A model generated the notes under the pieces. That model was not told where the DNA came from. It was given only the letters and a program-made list of their open reading frames with translations, and did no database searches. A stretch of 64,000 nt of DNA, taken from Hoeflea sp. (GTDB taxonomy: Bacteria > Pseudomonadota > Alphaproteobacteria > Rhizobiales > Rhizobiaceae). Positions 8,232 to 17,237 of this stretch are shown here, piece by piece. Each line of letters begins with the position of its first letter. Position 1 is the stretch's first letter. The stretch covers positions 1,090,247 to 1,154,246 of the forward strand of contig JACKJT010000002.1 in assembly GCA_020637795.1 (NCBI GenBank). The letters run 5' to 3'. The position numbers and the translations under genes are program-made.

Positions 8232-8949
8232 TGTCTTTTCCTGCGTTTACCGGCCAGACGCCTTCGCGTTCGAGGACTGCGGTCGCTGCGGCCTGTTCGG
8301 CGGCGCGCTTGGAGCGGCTTGCGCCGCTTGCGGGTCTCGCGCCCTCGATCTCCACGACCACCTTGAACACCGGTTCATGATCGGGACCGGAACGGTCGGT
8401 CACCCGGTAGACCGGGGTGACGCCGTAACGGGCATGGGCCCATTCCTGCAATTCGGTCTTGGCGTCGCGTCGTGCCGCATCTTCGGCAAAGGCCCGCGCC
8501 TTCCAGTGCTTGTGGATAAAGGCCCGTGCGGCCTCAAGCCCGGCATCGAGATAGATCGCGGCAATGATCGATTCCACCACATCGGCGCGAACATTGAGCA
8601 TGCGCTTGTCGGCAACCTGCTTGACATCGGCGCCGGTGCGGATGAACTCGTGCAAACCCAGCTCGTCGGCCACTTCGCCGCAGGTCTGCGCACTGACAAG
8701 CTGGTTGAGGCGCACGGAGAGTTCGCCCTCGCTGGCCTCGCGGAAATGCTCGAACAGCAACTCGGCCACGCACAGGCCAAGCACGCGATCGCCGAGAAAC
8801 TCGAGCCGCTCGTAATTGCCACCCGCCGGATTGCGCAGGCTGGAATGGGTCAGCGCCCGCTCCAGCCTTTCGGCATGGGCGAATGTATGGCCGATCCGCT
8901 CCTCGACCCGGGCGACGATGTCCGCGACCTTTTTGGCTGCGCGCTTCAT
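8224..8949 (-). CDS. rnc: Ribonuclease III
   Basis: Double-strand-specific endoribonuclease for rRNA processing and mRNA turnover. The 241-residue protein has the catalytic signature NYERLEFLGDRVLGLCVAELLF, with the acidic metal ligands, and a second acidic helix (DVVESIIAAIYLDAG), followed by a dsRNA-binding domain ending in GASRSKRAAEQAAATAVL. ATG 8949 (MKRAAKKVADIV) is chosen because it overlaps the lepB stop by four bases (ATGA); a longer frame to 8997 lies within lepB. Confidence 0.96.
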   Translation of the reverse strand: MKRAAKKVADIVARVEERIGHTFAHAERLERALTHSSLRNPAGGNYERLEFLGDRVLGLCVAELLFEHFREASEGELSVRLNQLVSAQTCGEVADELGLHEFIRTGADVKQVADKRMLNVRADVVESIIAAIYLDAGLEAARAFIHKHWKARAFAEDAARRDAKTELQEWAHARYGVTPVYRVTDRSGPDHEPVFKVVVEIEGARPASGASRSKRAAEQAAATAVLEREGVWPVNAGKDND

Positions 8950-9692
8950 CGCTGCGCTGATTTGAAGAACCGGCCCAACCTGAGGTCGGTCGGCCACTTC
9001 CAGATTTCCAGTGGCGATGCATCCTCGGCAATCGAGAAGAAGATGATCGTTGCCCGGCCGATGAAGTTTTCGAGCGGCACATAGCCAACCTCGAAGCGGC
9101 TATCCTGCGAGTTGTCGCGATTGTCGCCCATCATGAAGTAATGGCCTTCGGGCACCACAAATTCGCGGGTGTTGTCGCCCGGCGAATTGGGGCTGAGGTC
9201 GAGCGTGGTGTAGGTCACGCCGTTGGGCAGCGTTTCCTTGTAGACGGGAACGTCGGTGCCCTGGCTGTAACGCCCTTCCGGCTTGTAGCTGCCGACCAGT
9301 TCGCGCTTGACCGCTTCGCCATTGATGAAGAGCACGCCGTCGGTGACCTGGATGCGGTCACCCGGAAGCCCGATCACGCGCTTGATGTAATCGATCTTGG
9401 TGTTGCTGGGCAGCCGGAACACTGCGACATCGCCGCGCTCGGGTTCGCTGCCCCAGATACGGCCGGAAAACAGGTCCGGCGAGAACGGGATCGAATATTT
9501 GGTGTACCCGTAGGAATATTTCGAAACGAACAGATAATCCCCGACCAGCAGGGTCTCCATCATCGAGCCGGACGGGATGCTGAACGGTTGGAATAACAGG
9601 GTACGGATGATCACCGCCAGCAGCAGCGCCTGGGCAAGCACCTTGATGTTTTCCCAAAGTCCGCCGGAATGGTCTTTTTTTGTATCTGACAC
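8946..9692 (-). CDS. lepB: Signal peptidase I
   Basis: Membrane-bound serine protease that removes signal peptides from Sec and Tat substrates. The 248-residue protein has one N-terminal transmembrane helix (about 16-35), the nucleophile in PSGSM (Ser43), the general-base lysine in YIKRVIGLPGD (Lys104), and the box E motif MGDNRDNSQDSR. It fits the family length for alphaproteobacteria. It is first of the tight lepB-rnc-era-recO-thioesterase string; 151 bp without a clear gene separate it from acpS. Confidence 0.97.
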   Translation of the reverse strand: MSDTKKDHSGGLWENIKVLAQALLLAVIIRTLLFQPFSIPSGSMMETLLVGDYLFVSKYSYGYTKYSIPFSPDLFSGRIWGSEPERGDVAVFRLPSNTKIDYIKRVIGLPGDRIQVTDGVLFINGEAVKRELVGSYKPEGRYSQGTDVPVYKETLPNGVTYTTLDLSPNSPGDNTREFVVPEGHYFMMGDNRDNSQDSRFEVGYVPLENFIGRATIIFFSIAEDASPLEIWKWPTDLRLGRFFKSAQR

Positions 9693-9843
9693 GCGTTGAG
9701 TTCCTCGAGGTAGGGCGCGGAAGCGCTTTCTCTAGCTGTTTGCATCGTTCGCGGCAACACCGCCGGCCAATGTCCTGCAATCTGCTGCCGATATCCCCGC
9801 AGCCGGATCGGCACAAGGCGGCAACAATGCTGCTGGCCGAGGG

Positions 9844-10245
9844 TCAGGGCCGGGGAAGCGCTTCGATGACCACGAAAGCCTGCGCCAGCGGATAATCATC
9901 AGTTATTGTCAAATGAATGGCGCAGATCATGCCCGCAGGCGTCATGCTGTCGAGATGCTGCGCCGCGCCGCCGCTCAGCTGCATGGTCGGCTTGCCGCCC
10001 GGCAGGTTGACCACGCCCATGTCGCGCCAGAACACGCCTTTCGACAACCCGGTGCCGAGCGCCTTGGAACAGGCTTCTTTCGCCGCAAACCGCTTGGCAT
10101 AGGAGGCCGCGCGCTGTGCCCGGCGATCCGATCTGGCCCGCTCGACATCGGTAAAGCACCGGTTGGTGAAACGGTCGCCATGGCGCTCGAGGGTTTTCTC
10201 GATTCGCCTTATGTCGATGAGGTCGCTGCCAATGCCGATAATCAC
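9844..10245 (-). CDS. acpS: Holo-[acyl-carrier-protein] synthase
   Basis: Transfers 4'-phosphopantetheine from CoA to apo-ACP. The 133-residue protein begins with the signature IIGIGSDLIDIRRIE (Asp8 is a magnesium ligand) and carries FAAKEACSKALGTG, containing the second metal-binding Glu. GTG 10245 is chosen because it overlaps the DUF2062 stop by four bases (GTGA) and places the signature at the usual N-terminal position; longer frames are shadows of the upstream gene. Confidence 0.95.
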   Translation of the reverse strand: MIIGIGSDLIDIRRIEKTLERHGDRFTNRCFTDVERARSDRRAQRAASYAKRFAAKEACSKALGTGLSKGVFWRDMGVVNLPGGKPTMQLSGGAAQHLDSMTPAGMICAIHLTITDDYPLAQAFVVIEALPRP

Positions 10246-10853
10246 GCCCGGTTTGCCCTGTCTGCCGTCCGCTCGGAACTTGCCTTGGCCAGTTCCTGGA
10301 TCCGCACCTTGGCCCGCGCCGCCAGCCTCGACTTTCGCCGTGCCTGGAACGCCCGCACCGACCAGTAGGTGAGAATGTAGAAAGCGACGCCGCTGACCAC
10401 CCCCGGCGGGATCGCACCGATGAGCATCGGCTTGAGCACCGGCTCCCACAATTGACTGATATCCAGGTGCCGCAGCAGGGCTTCCAGGTTGACATGCTTC
10501 TGATGCGCGCCGGTCTCGATCCCGATCAGCATGTTGCCGACCTTCAGCGTAAGCGCCCAGATGAAGGGAAACGACAGCGGATTGCCAAAAGCGGTTCCAA
10601 GGGCCGCGGCAACCATGTTGCCGGCCAGCAGGTAGGAGATCGCGAACGCCAGAATGAAATGAAACCCGAGCAGCGGCGTCCAGGACGCAAAAACCCCGGC
10701 GGCGACGCCCGCCGCGATTGCGTGAGGCGTCGCGGTCAGCCGCAGCACGCGCTTGACGAAATACTGGAACGACCGGCCAAACGATCTCCTCGGCCAGAGC
10801 GCGGTGCGCAACCGGTCAAAAAATCCCTCGGGTCTTCGGCGACGAAACAGCAT
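10242..10853 (-). CDS. DUF2062 membrane protein
   Basis: Predicted inner-membrane protein of unknown function, 203 residues. It has a basic N-terminus (LFRRRRPEGFFDRLRTALWPRRS), the DUF2062 core RLTATPHAIAAGVAAGVFASWTPLLGFH, and two or three hydrophobic segments including FGNPLSFPFIWALTL, followed by a C-terminal helix and a basic tail. Members often lie beside cell-envelope or lipid genes, but no reaction is established. It is coupled by GTGA overlap to acpS and follows rsh after a gap of about 200 bp. Confidence 0.82.
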   Translation of the reverse strand: MLFRRRRPEGFFDRLRTALWPRRSFGRSFQYFVKRVLRLTATPHAIAAGVAAGVFASWTPLLGFHFILAFAISYLLAGNMVAAALGTAFGNPLSFPFIWALTLKVGNMLIGIETGAHQKHVNLEALLRHLDISQLWEPVLKPMLIGAIPPGVVSGVAFYILTYWSVRAFQARRKSRLAARAKVRIQELAKASSERTADRANRA

Positions 10854-10996
10854 CTGGTGTCCGTATATCGCTCCTTTTGTGTCAGCTCTAAGTCAGCGCG
10901 ACAACAAATCTCAAAGAGCGCCCCTTCTTCCTTGCCTTGGAAGGCCAGTCTGCCCGCCAACAGCGAAGAACTGGTAAAGGCCCGCTCCAAAATTCC

Positions 10997-11024
10997 GCCC
11001 TGCGCCAAGTCACGGGCGCAGGGC
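10997..11024 (-). terminator. Hairpin downstream of rsh, possible weak terminator
   Basis: A perfect 10-bp stem (GCCCTGCGCC at 10997-11006 pairing with 11015-11024) with an 8-nt loop lies 29 bp downstream of the rsh stop on the minus strand. It is followed by a short ATTTT run rather than a long U tract, so termination may be partial. It separates rsh from the DUF2062-acpS-lepB string. Confidence 0.5.
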
Positions 11025-11052
11025 AGCCTGGCGACCAACCCGCCGGTGCGGG

Positions 11053-13293
11053 CTAGTGATAGATCCGCTCGACCGTTGAAACCGATTCGAGCGCCTTCAA
11101 CTGGGTGATCAGCTGGTTGAGATGCTTCAGGTCCCAGACCTGCAGGTCGATCAGCATCTCGGTGAAATCGGCGGCAACGCGGACCATCGTCAGGTTCTGG
11201 ATATTGGTCTCGCTTGTTGCGATTGTCTGCGAGACCTCCGCCAGCGTACCCGGGGCATTGATCGCGGTCACCAGGATGCGGGCCGGAAACCGGTTCTTGT
11301 TGTTCTCGTCGATATCCCAGCGGATATCGATCCAGCGGTTCGGCTCGTCATCGAACTTGGTCAGCTCCGGCGACTGGATCGGATAGATGGTAATACCCGC
11401 CCCGGTTTCCAGAATGCCGACGATCCGGTCGCCCGGCACCGCGCCGCCGGGGCCGAACTTGACCACCGAATTGTCGTCCATACCGCGGATCGGCATCGCA
11501 TCCATGTCCGGATCCGGCCCGATGCGCCGCGATGCCTTGGTGGTTTTCTGGGTCTTGCCAAGCCCGGGGAGCTTGAAGATCAGCCCTGCCGCGCTGCGCA
11601 GGTTGAACCAGCCCTCGTCGGCAGGCTTGCGCGGCGACACCCGGGTCTCCTGGTGGTTGGGGTAGATCGCCCGGAAAACGTCATCCGACGCCAGTTCCCC
11701 TCGACCGACGGCTGTCAGCACGTCTTCGACATCCTTGTGTCCCAACCGGTGCAGCACCGGCTTGAGACCATCCTTCGACAGGGGTTTTCCCGCCCGCGTG
11801 AAGGTGCGCTCCAGGATGCGCATGCCAAGGCCGGAATACTGCTTGCGCACCGCGGCCTTGGTCGCCCGGCGGATTGCCGCTCGCGCCTTGCCGGTGACGA
11901 CGATCTCTTCCCAGGCCGGCGGCGGAACCTGGACGCCCGAGCGGAGGATCTCCACCTCATCGCCATTGGCGAGCCGCGTGACCAGCGGCATGATCCGGCC
12001 ATTGATCTTGGCGCCGACGCAGGTGTCGCCGATGTCGGTGTGCACCGCATAGGCAAAATCGATCGGTGTCGCCCCGCGCGGCAGGGCGATGAGCTGGCCT
12101 TTCGGGGTGAAGCAGAACACCTGGTCCTGGAACAGCTCCAGCTTGGTGTGCTCGAGAAAGTCTTCCGGGTTGTCGCCGACAGACAGCGCTTCGATGGTCT
12201 GGCGCAGCCAGGAATAGGCCCTGGAATCCTTGGACAGCACCACCGCTTCTTCGCTCGAGGCGGAATCCTTGTACAGCGCATGCGCCGCCACGCCGCGTTC
12301 GGCGATGTCCTGCATCATACGCGTGCGGATCTGCAGTTCGACGCGCTGCCTTGAGGGTCCGACAATCGTGGTGTGGATCGAGCGGTAATCATTCTGCTTG
12401 GGCGTCGAGATATAGTCCTTGAACCGTCCAGGCACCACCGACCAGCGCATGTGCACGATGCCGAGCGCCCGGTAGCAGTCGGCCTCTGTGTCGACGACGA
12501 TGCGGAAGCCAAACACGTCCGAGAGCTGCTCGAACGACAGCGACTTCGACTGCATCTTTCGAAACACCGAATAGGCCTTCTTCTGCCGGCCCTTGACCTG
12601 CGCCTTCAACCCCTCCTGCTTGAACAGCGCCGACAGTTCGTCCTCGATGGTGTGGATCAGGTCGCGATTGCGCTCGGAGAGTTCCGCCAGCTTGCCGGTG
12701 ACCGTGTCATAGGCTTCCTGGTTGATGTTCTTGAACGCCAGCTCCTCGAGCTCCTCGCGCATTTCCTGCATGCCCATGCGCCCGGCCAGCGGCGCATAGA
12801 TATCCATGGTTTCCTCGGCGATGCGGGCGCGCTTTTCAGGCGGCACATGTTCGAGGGTGCGCATATTGTGCAAACGGTCGGCCAGCTTGACCAGCAACAC
12901 CCGCACATCGTCGGAAATCGCCAGCAGCAGTTTGCGCAGGTTCTCGGCCTGCTTGGCCCGCTTGGTGACAAGATCGAGCTTCTTGATCTTGGTCAGCCCT
13001 TCGACCAGACGGCCGATGTCCTCGCCGAACAGCTCGTCGATCTCGGCGCGCGTGGCCGATGTGTCCTCGATCGTGTCATGCAGCAGCGCCACGGCGATGG
13101 TCGATTCATCAAGCCGCATTTCGGTCAGGATCGCCGCCACCTCCAGTGGATGGGAAATATAGGGATCGCCGCTGGCACGTGTCTGCTTGCCATGCTTCTG
13201 CATGGCGTACACATAAGCCTTGTTCAGCAGGGCCTCGTTGGCATCCGGCTTGTATTTTTGCACGCGCTCCACGAGCTCGTACTGACGCATCAT
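11053..13293 (-). CDS. rsh: Bifunctional (p)ppGpp synthetase/hydrolase, RelA/SpoT homologue (Rsh)
   Basis: Makes and degrades the alarmone (p)ppGpp in the stringent response; rhizobia usually have this one long enzyme. From ATG 13293 the product is 746 residues: HD hydrolase domain (His48 in ISHPLEV, His72-Asp73 in LLHDTIEDT, then DRLHNMRTL), RelA/SpoT synthetase domain (about 230-350, with RFKDYISTPKQNDYRSIHTT), TGS domain (about 390-450, TPKGQLIALPRGATPIDFAYAVH), a helical region and a C-terminal ACT domain. A GGAG lies 10 bp before the ATG-ATG pair. Both catalytic domains look intact, so both activities are expected. Confidence 0.96.
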   Translation of the reverse strand: MMRQYELVERVQKYKPDANEALLNKAYVYAMQKHGKQTRASGDPYISHPLEVAAILTEMRLDESTIAVALLHDTIEDTSATRAEIDELFGEDIGRLVEGLTKIKKLDLVTKRAKQAENLRKLLLAISDDVRVLLVKLADRLHNMRTLEHVPPEKRARIAEETMDIYAPLAGRMGMQEMREELEELAFKNINQEAYDTVTGKLAELSERNRDLIHTIEDELSALFKQEGLKAQVKGRQKKAYSVFRKMQSKSLSFEQLSDVFGFRIVVDTEADCYRALGIVHMRWSVVPGRFKDYISTPKQNDYRSIHTTIVGPSRQRVELQIRTRMMQDIAERGVAAHALYKDSASSEEAVVLSKDSRAYSWLRQTIEALSVGDNPEDFLEHTKLELFQDQVFCFTPKGQLIALPRGATPIDFAYAVHTDIGDTCVGAKINGRIMPLVTRLANGDEVEILRSGVQVPPPAWEEIVVTGKARAAIRRATKAAVRKQYSGLGMRILERTFTRAGKPLSKDGLKPVLHRLGHKDVEDVLTAVGRGELASDDVFRAIYPNHQETRVSPRKPADEGWFNLRSAAGLIFKLPGLGKTQKTTKASRRIGPDPDMDAMPIRGMDDNSVVKFGPGGAVPGDRIVGILETGAGITIYPIQSPELTKFDDEPNRWIDIRWDIDENNKNRFPARILVTAINAPGTLAEVSQTIATSETNIQNLTMVRVAADFTEMLIDLQVWDLKHLNQLITQLKALESVSTVERIYH

Positions 13294-13426
13294 CGGAATG
13301 GCACTCCAAAACAAGAAAATGCGCCGAATCGAACGACCGGCGCATTGCGTAGCATCAGCTGTCTATCGGCCTTCACGACCGGCTGCCGCCAATTCGTTGC
13401 AAATCGGCGGACAATCGGTCAGACGA

Positions 13427-13828
13427 TCAATAGTCGTCGCTTTTTTCCGGCGGCACAAGCCCTTCGATGCCTGCAAGCAATTCTTCTTCCGACATCGAGC
13501 CGAACGAAACCGCTTCCGGCTGGTCGTCTTCGACGACGGTCTCTTCAGCAGCATCGCCGGTCTGCAGGTAACGCTCCGGATCGGGCTCCGGCTCGTCGAC
13601 TTCCACATGCTTCTGCAGCGAGTGGATGAGGTCTTCCTTCAGATCTCCGGGCGAGAGGGTCTCGTCGGCGATTTCCCGCAAGGCAACGACCGGATTCTTG
13701 TCGTTGTCGCGGGGGATCGTGATCTGACCGCCCTGTGAGATCTGGCGGGCGCGATGGCTGGCAAGCAATACCAGTTCAAAACGATTATCAACCTTGTCGA
13801 TGCAATCTTCGACTGTGACGCGGGCCAT
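13427..13828 (-). CDS. rpoZ: RNA polymerase omega subunit
   Basis: Small RNA polymerase subunit that helps fold beta-prime and takes part in ppGpp response. The 133-residue protein has the family core MARVTVEDCIDKVDNRFELVLLASHRARQI and the typical long acidic alphaproteobacterial tail ending LVPPEKSDDY. Start ATG 13828 gives the canonical N-terminus; an ATG at 13879 adds an unlikely extension. It lies 133 bp upstream of rsh on the same strand, the standard Rhizobiales arrangement. Confidence 0.95.
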   Translation of the reverse strand: MARVTVEDCIDKVDNRFELVLLASHRARQISQGGQITIPRDNDKNPVVALREIADETLSPGDLKEDLIHSLQKHVEVDEPEPDPERYLQTGDAAEETVVEDDQPEAVSFGSMSEEELLAGIEGLVPPEKSDDY

Positions 13829-14225
13829 TGCCTGTCCTTTACAAACTGCTATGGGGGAGTTTGACCCTGCGATAAACACATTGTGTGGCTAATTCAAGTC
13901 CTTTGCGCCAAAAGCGTTGTTTCCGGACTGAAACCGTCGCCCCGGCATGCATCGCAGCCCCCTGAAACACAGCTTACGTGGGAAACCTTTGCGTCAGCCG
14001 CAAAGATTCTTTAGCAGCTATGCATAAGTATCAAGGCCCAGACCCTTGAAATATGGGACCAACCGCAGCATTTGGTTCCACCTCACGATTTATTGAGTCG
14101 TGGAACAGTAGGATAATGGTACTTGTATGGCTTTTAAAAAGTTCGAGATCGATCTAAATTGGCCCTGCAGAAGCCAGATTTGCCTTCAGTTGCGACAGAG
14201 GGCTTCTTTGAAAGGAAGATCATAA
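13829..14225. other. 397-bp divergent intergenic region with two hairpins
   Basis: No convincing ORF on either strand. It must hold the rpoZ promoter (minus) and the NYN-gene promoter (plus). Two secondary structures are visible. The first is a 7-bp perfect stem CTTTGCG (13987-13993)/CGCAAAG (13999-14005) with a 5-nt loop and a following ATTCTTT. The second is a near-perfect inverted repeat around 14055-14080 (GGACCAA against TTGGTTCC, one bulge). A small RNA could be encoded here, but no known family is recognised. Confidence 0.4.
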
Positions 14226-14813
14226 GTGTTTGATCCAAGAGAGAAAATTGCACTCTTCATTGACGGGGCGAATCTTTATGCAGCGTCTAAAAGCCTGAAT
14301 TTTGACATCGACTACCGGAAGTTGCTGAAGGCATTTCAATCGCGCGGGTATTTGCTGCGCGCCTATTATTACACCGCTTTGATTGAGGATCAGGAATATT
14401 CGTCAATCCGCCCGTTGATCGATTGGCTCGATTACAATGGGTATAAAGTAGTTACCAAGCCAGCAAAAGAATTTACCGACTCCATGGGCCGCCGCAAGAT
14501 CAAGGGCAACATGGACATCGAGCTCGCCATCGACGCGATGGAGCAGTCCGACGTCGTTGATCACCTGGTCATTTTTTCCGGCGATGGCGATTTCACCTCT
14601 CTGGTCGAGGCGCTTCAGCGCAAGGGCCGCAAGGTGACCGTGGTTTCCTCGCTCCTGTCGCAGCCGCCGATGATTGCCGATGACCTTCGCCGGCAGGCCG
14701 ACTACTTCATCGATCTGACCAGCCTCAAATCGGAGATCGGACGCGAGCCGTCGGAACGCCCGCAGCGCGCCTATGCTCCGGCGGCAGAGGAAGAAGAAGA
14801 ATTCGAGGATTGA
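14226..14813 (+). CDS. NYN-domain (LabA/DUF88, PIN-like) protein
   Basis: Predicted metal-dependent ribonuclease-like protein of the NYN/LabA family; substrate unknown. The 195-residue protein starts at GTG 14226 with AAGGAAG upstream. It has the acidic PIN-like residues in LFIDGANLY (Asp13, Asn16), GNMDIELAIDAM and IFSGDGDFTSLV, the expected metal-binding set. The C-terminus is a low-complexity acidic tail (AAEEEEEFED). The stop overlaps the TTG of the uracil-DNA glycosylase gene (TTGA), so the two are coupled, which hints at a nucleic-acid processing role. Conserved near rpoZ in rhizobia as far as I recall. Confidence 0.85.
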   Translation: MFDPREKIALFIDGANLYAASKSLNFDIDYRKLLKAFQSRGYLLRAYYYTALIEDQEYSSIRPLIDWLDYNGYKVVTKPAKEFTDSMGRRKIKGNMDIELAIDAMEQSDVVDHLVIFSGDGDFTSLVEALQRKGRKVTVVSSLLSQPPMIADDLRRQADYFIDLTSLKSEIGREPSERPQRAYAPAAEEEEEFED

Positions 14814-15508
14814 TTGGCGAACTGGCGGCGTCTCGCCAGACCGTCGGCCACAACGAGCCGGATCACGATTGCACACTGTGCCCGCGGCTCAGGCGTTTCG
14901 CACTCGACAACCGCAAGGCGTTTCCCGGATGGCACAACGGGCCTGTTGAGACGTGGTATCCTCCGCAAGGCCCGGAAGCGGTAAGGCTGTTGATTGTCGG
15001 GCTGGCGCCGGGGTTGCGAGGCGCAAACCGCACCGGCATTCCTTTCACAGGCGACGAGTCCGGCACGCTTTTATATGAAACCCTGACCAGGCACGGTTTC
15101 GCCGAAAACGGCAATCCCTCAAGCTCCGCCGACCGGCCGCTGCTACAGGGCACTGCGATCACCAATGCGGTTCGCTGTGTTCCGCCGCAAAACAAACCGC
15201 TCGGAGCCGAAATCAGCACTTGCCGGGGATTTCTCGTGGCAACGATCTCGCTATTGCCCGGCCTCAGGGTCATCGTCACCCTGGGCAGGATTTCTCATTA
15301 CAGCACCATACGCGCGCTTGGCGGGAAAGCGGCTCAACACCCGTTTGCGCATGCCGCGGAAACCGAAGCGGGCGGCATTCGCGTCATTTCGAGCTATCAC
15401 TGCTCGCGCTACAACACCAACACCGGCCGCCTAACACAAGAGATGTTCGATATGGTCTTTGAAAAGGCGGCCAGAGCGATCGGAGCCGGACCGGAACCGT
15501 TGGTCTGA
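14810..15508 (+). CDS. Uracil-DNA glycosylase, family 5-like (UdgB type), iron-sulfur
   Basis: Base-excision repair enzyme that removes uracil and possibly other deaminated bases. The 232-residue product has CTLCPRL (Cys21, Cys24) and further Cys residues for a [4Fe-4S] cluster, motif A GLAPGLRGANRTGIPFTGD typical of family 5, and a C-terminal SSYHCSRYNTNTGRLT corresponding to the motif usually written HPS-x-x-N-TGRLT. In that motif Cys-Ser-Arg replaces the commoner Pro-Ser-x. The start is a TTG overlapping the preceding stop. Family assignment is good; family 4 is less likely because of the ANRTG motif. Confidence 0.85.
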   Translation: MIGELAASRQTVGHNEPDHDCTLCPRLRRFALDNRKAFPGWHNGPVETWYPPQGPEAVRLLIVGLAPGLRGANRTGIPFTGDESGTLLYETLTRHGFAENGNPSSSADRPLLQGTAITNAVRCVPPQNKPLGAEISTCRGFLVATISLLPGLRVIVTLGRISHYSTIRALGGKAAQHPFAHAAETEAGGIRVISSYHCSRYNTNTGRLTQEMFDMVFEKAARAIGAGPEPLV

Positions 15509-15520
15509 CTGGCCCGGGAC

Positions 15521-16003
15521 TTACCCGCGGTCGCGCAACAGCCTGGATTTGTCCCGGTTCCAGTCGCGTTCCTTCTGGCTTTCGCGCTTGTCGTGCAGCT
15601 TCTTGCCCTTTGCCAGCGCCAGCAGCAGCTTGGCCCGGCCCTTGTCATTGAAATAGATCTTCAGCGGCACCAGCGTCATGCCGTCGCGCTGAACCGCCTG
15701 CGCCAGCCGCGCGATCTCGCGGGCCTTGAGCAGGATCTTGCGCCGCCGCCGCGGCTCATGGTTGAAGCGGTTGGCTTGCAGGTATTCCGGCACGTAGGAA
15801 TTGATCAGCCACATCTCGCCGCCTTCCTCGTTGGCGTAGGATTCGGCGATGTTGGCCTTGCCTTCCCGAAGCGACTTCACTTCGGTGCCGCCCAGCACCA
15901 GGCCAGCCTCGATGGTGTCGACGATCTCGTAGTTGAAGCGCGCCTTGCGGTTTTCAGCCACGACCTTGCCGTGCTGGGATTTGTCTTCCTTTTTCGGAGC
16001 CAT
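15521..16003 (-). CDS. smpB: SsrA-binding protein SmpB
   Basis: Binds tmRNA and delivers it to stalled ribosomes in trans-translation. The 160-residue protein has the family core VVAENRKARFNYEIVDTIEAGLVLGGTEVKSLREGKANI, the RRRRKILL segment and a basic C-terminal tail (KRESQKERDWNRDKSRLLRDRG) that enters the mRNA path. The dapA stop lies two bases upstream of its ATG, so dapA and smpB form an operon. The tmRNA gene itself is not seen in this window. Confidence 0.96.
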   Translation of the reverse strand: MAPKKEDKSQHGKVVAENRKARFNYEIVDTIEAGLVLGGTEVKSLREGKANIAESYANEEGGEMWLINSYVPEYLQANRFNHEPRRRRKILLKAREIARLAQAVQRDGMTLVPLKIYFNDKGRAKLLLALAKGKKLHDKRESQKERDWNRDKSRLLRDRG

Positions 16004-16005
16004 GA

Positions 16006-16887
16006 TCAGCCCGCCACGCCCGCCTGAGCAAGCGCCGCGTCAAGCAAGGCCGCAGTCCCCGGTTCAACCGTGGTCAGGGGCGAGCGTACGACATTCTTGA
16101 TCAGGCCCATCTTGGCCAGGCAATACTTGGTTCCGGCCACGCCGGGCTCGTGGAAGATCGCCTTGTGCAGCGGCATCAGCCGGTCAAGCATGGTGAGTGC
16201 TGCGGCGTAATCGCCACGCAGGGTCGCTTCCTGGAACTCGACGCATTCGCGCGGCGCCACATTGGCGGTCACCGAGATGCAGCCGACGCCGCCATGCACA
16301 TTGAATCCGAGCGCGGTGGGATCCTCGCCCGACAGCTGAATGAAGTCCTTGCCGCAGGCCATCCGCTGCTCGGGCACACGGGCAAGATTTCCGGTCGCAT
16401 CCTTGACGCCGACGATGTTGGAGAAATCGCGGGCAAGCGCCGCCATGGTCTCCACCGACATGTCGATCACCGAGCGCGGCGGGATGTTGTAGATGATGAT
16501 CGGCAGGGTGATCGCCTCGGCCACGGCCTTGAAGTGCGCGTAAAGCCCCTTCTGCGTCGGCTTGTTGTAGTAGGGCGTGACCACCAGCACAGCGTCCGCC
16601 CCGGCCTTTTCCGCGTGAACGGCAAGTTCAATGGATTCCGCCGTGTTGTTGGATCCAGCCCCGGCCACAACCGGAACCCGGCCCGCCGCCACTTCGACGC
16701 ACAGTTCCACCACCCGCTTGTGCTCGGCATGGGTCAGCGTCGGGGATTCGCCCGTGGTGCCGACGGGAACAAGCCCGTGGCTGCCGGCCTTGATCATCCG
16801 CTCGACATGGCTCGCAAAGCCATCCTCGTCCACCGCGCCATTTTCGGTGAAAGGGGTAATGAGGGCCGGAAGGGAACCCTTGAACAT
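16006..16887 (-). CDS. dapA: 4-hydroxy-tetrahydrodipicolinate synthase
   Basis: Condenses pyruvate with aspartate semialdehyde in lysine and diaminopimelate synthesis. The 293-residue TIM barrel begins MFKGSLPALITPF. It has GTTGESPTL, the Tyr133/Arg138 pair in IIYNIPPRSV, and the Schiff-base Lys162 in IVGVKDATGN. ATG 16887 is preceded by GGAG at a 6-bp distance; the upstream in-frame TTG would overlap that ribosome site. First gene of the dapA-smpB operon, divergent from the lytic transglycosylase. Confidence 0.96.
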   Translation of the reverse strand: MFKGSLPALITPFTENGAVDEDGFASHVERMIKAGSHGLVPVGTTGESPTLTHAEHKRVVELCVEVAAGRVPVVAGAGSNNTAESIELAVHAEKAGADAVLVVTPYYNKPTQKGLYAHFKAVAEAITLPIIIYNIPPRSVIDMSVETMAALARDFSNIVGVKDATGNLARVPEQRMACGKDFIQLSGEDPTALGFNVHGGVGCISVTANVAPRECVEFQEATLRGDYAAALTMLDRLMPLHKAIFHEPGVAGTKYCLAKMGLIKNVVRSPLTTVEPGTAALLDAALAQAGVAG

Positions 16888-17237
16888 GCTGATCTCCAAA
16901 AACTGTCACTTGACGCCCGCCGGGCGCATTCATTCACCTGTACCGCAGGCGATACAGGAAATAACGGCGACGGAAAAGCCTTGCTCGGCGCCTCGGAGCG
17001 CTTTTGCGTTGTTTGGAGGCCGTAAACCGCCAATTCGACAGACCTGCCGCAGATTATCCGCAATTGTGGCGCAACAGTGCAACCGGGTGAAGCCGATAAG
17101 CTTTCCTCAACTCTTGCTTCACGGGCTTCTGGTAGCGCAAGGTAAGTGTTTGAGAATACCGGATCATCGCTCGGGGCGCGCGCGCGAGGTGGTTCGTTGA
17201 CGGCAGACGGGGTTATCAAATCGGACAGAAGGCCATA
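16888..17237. other. 350-bp divergent promoter region between dapA and transglycosylase
   Basis: No credible gene on either strand. It carries the dapA ribosome site (GGAG next to 16887) and presumably both promoters. A short inverted repeat CCTGTA...TACAGG lies at about 16937-16958 and a run of alternating GC at about 17176-17186. Nothing else is recognised. Confidence 0.5.
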
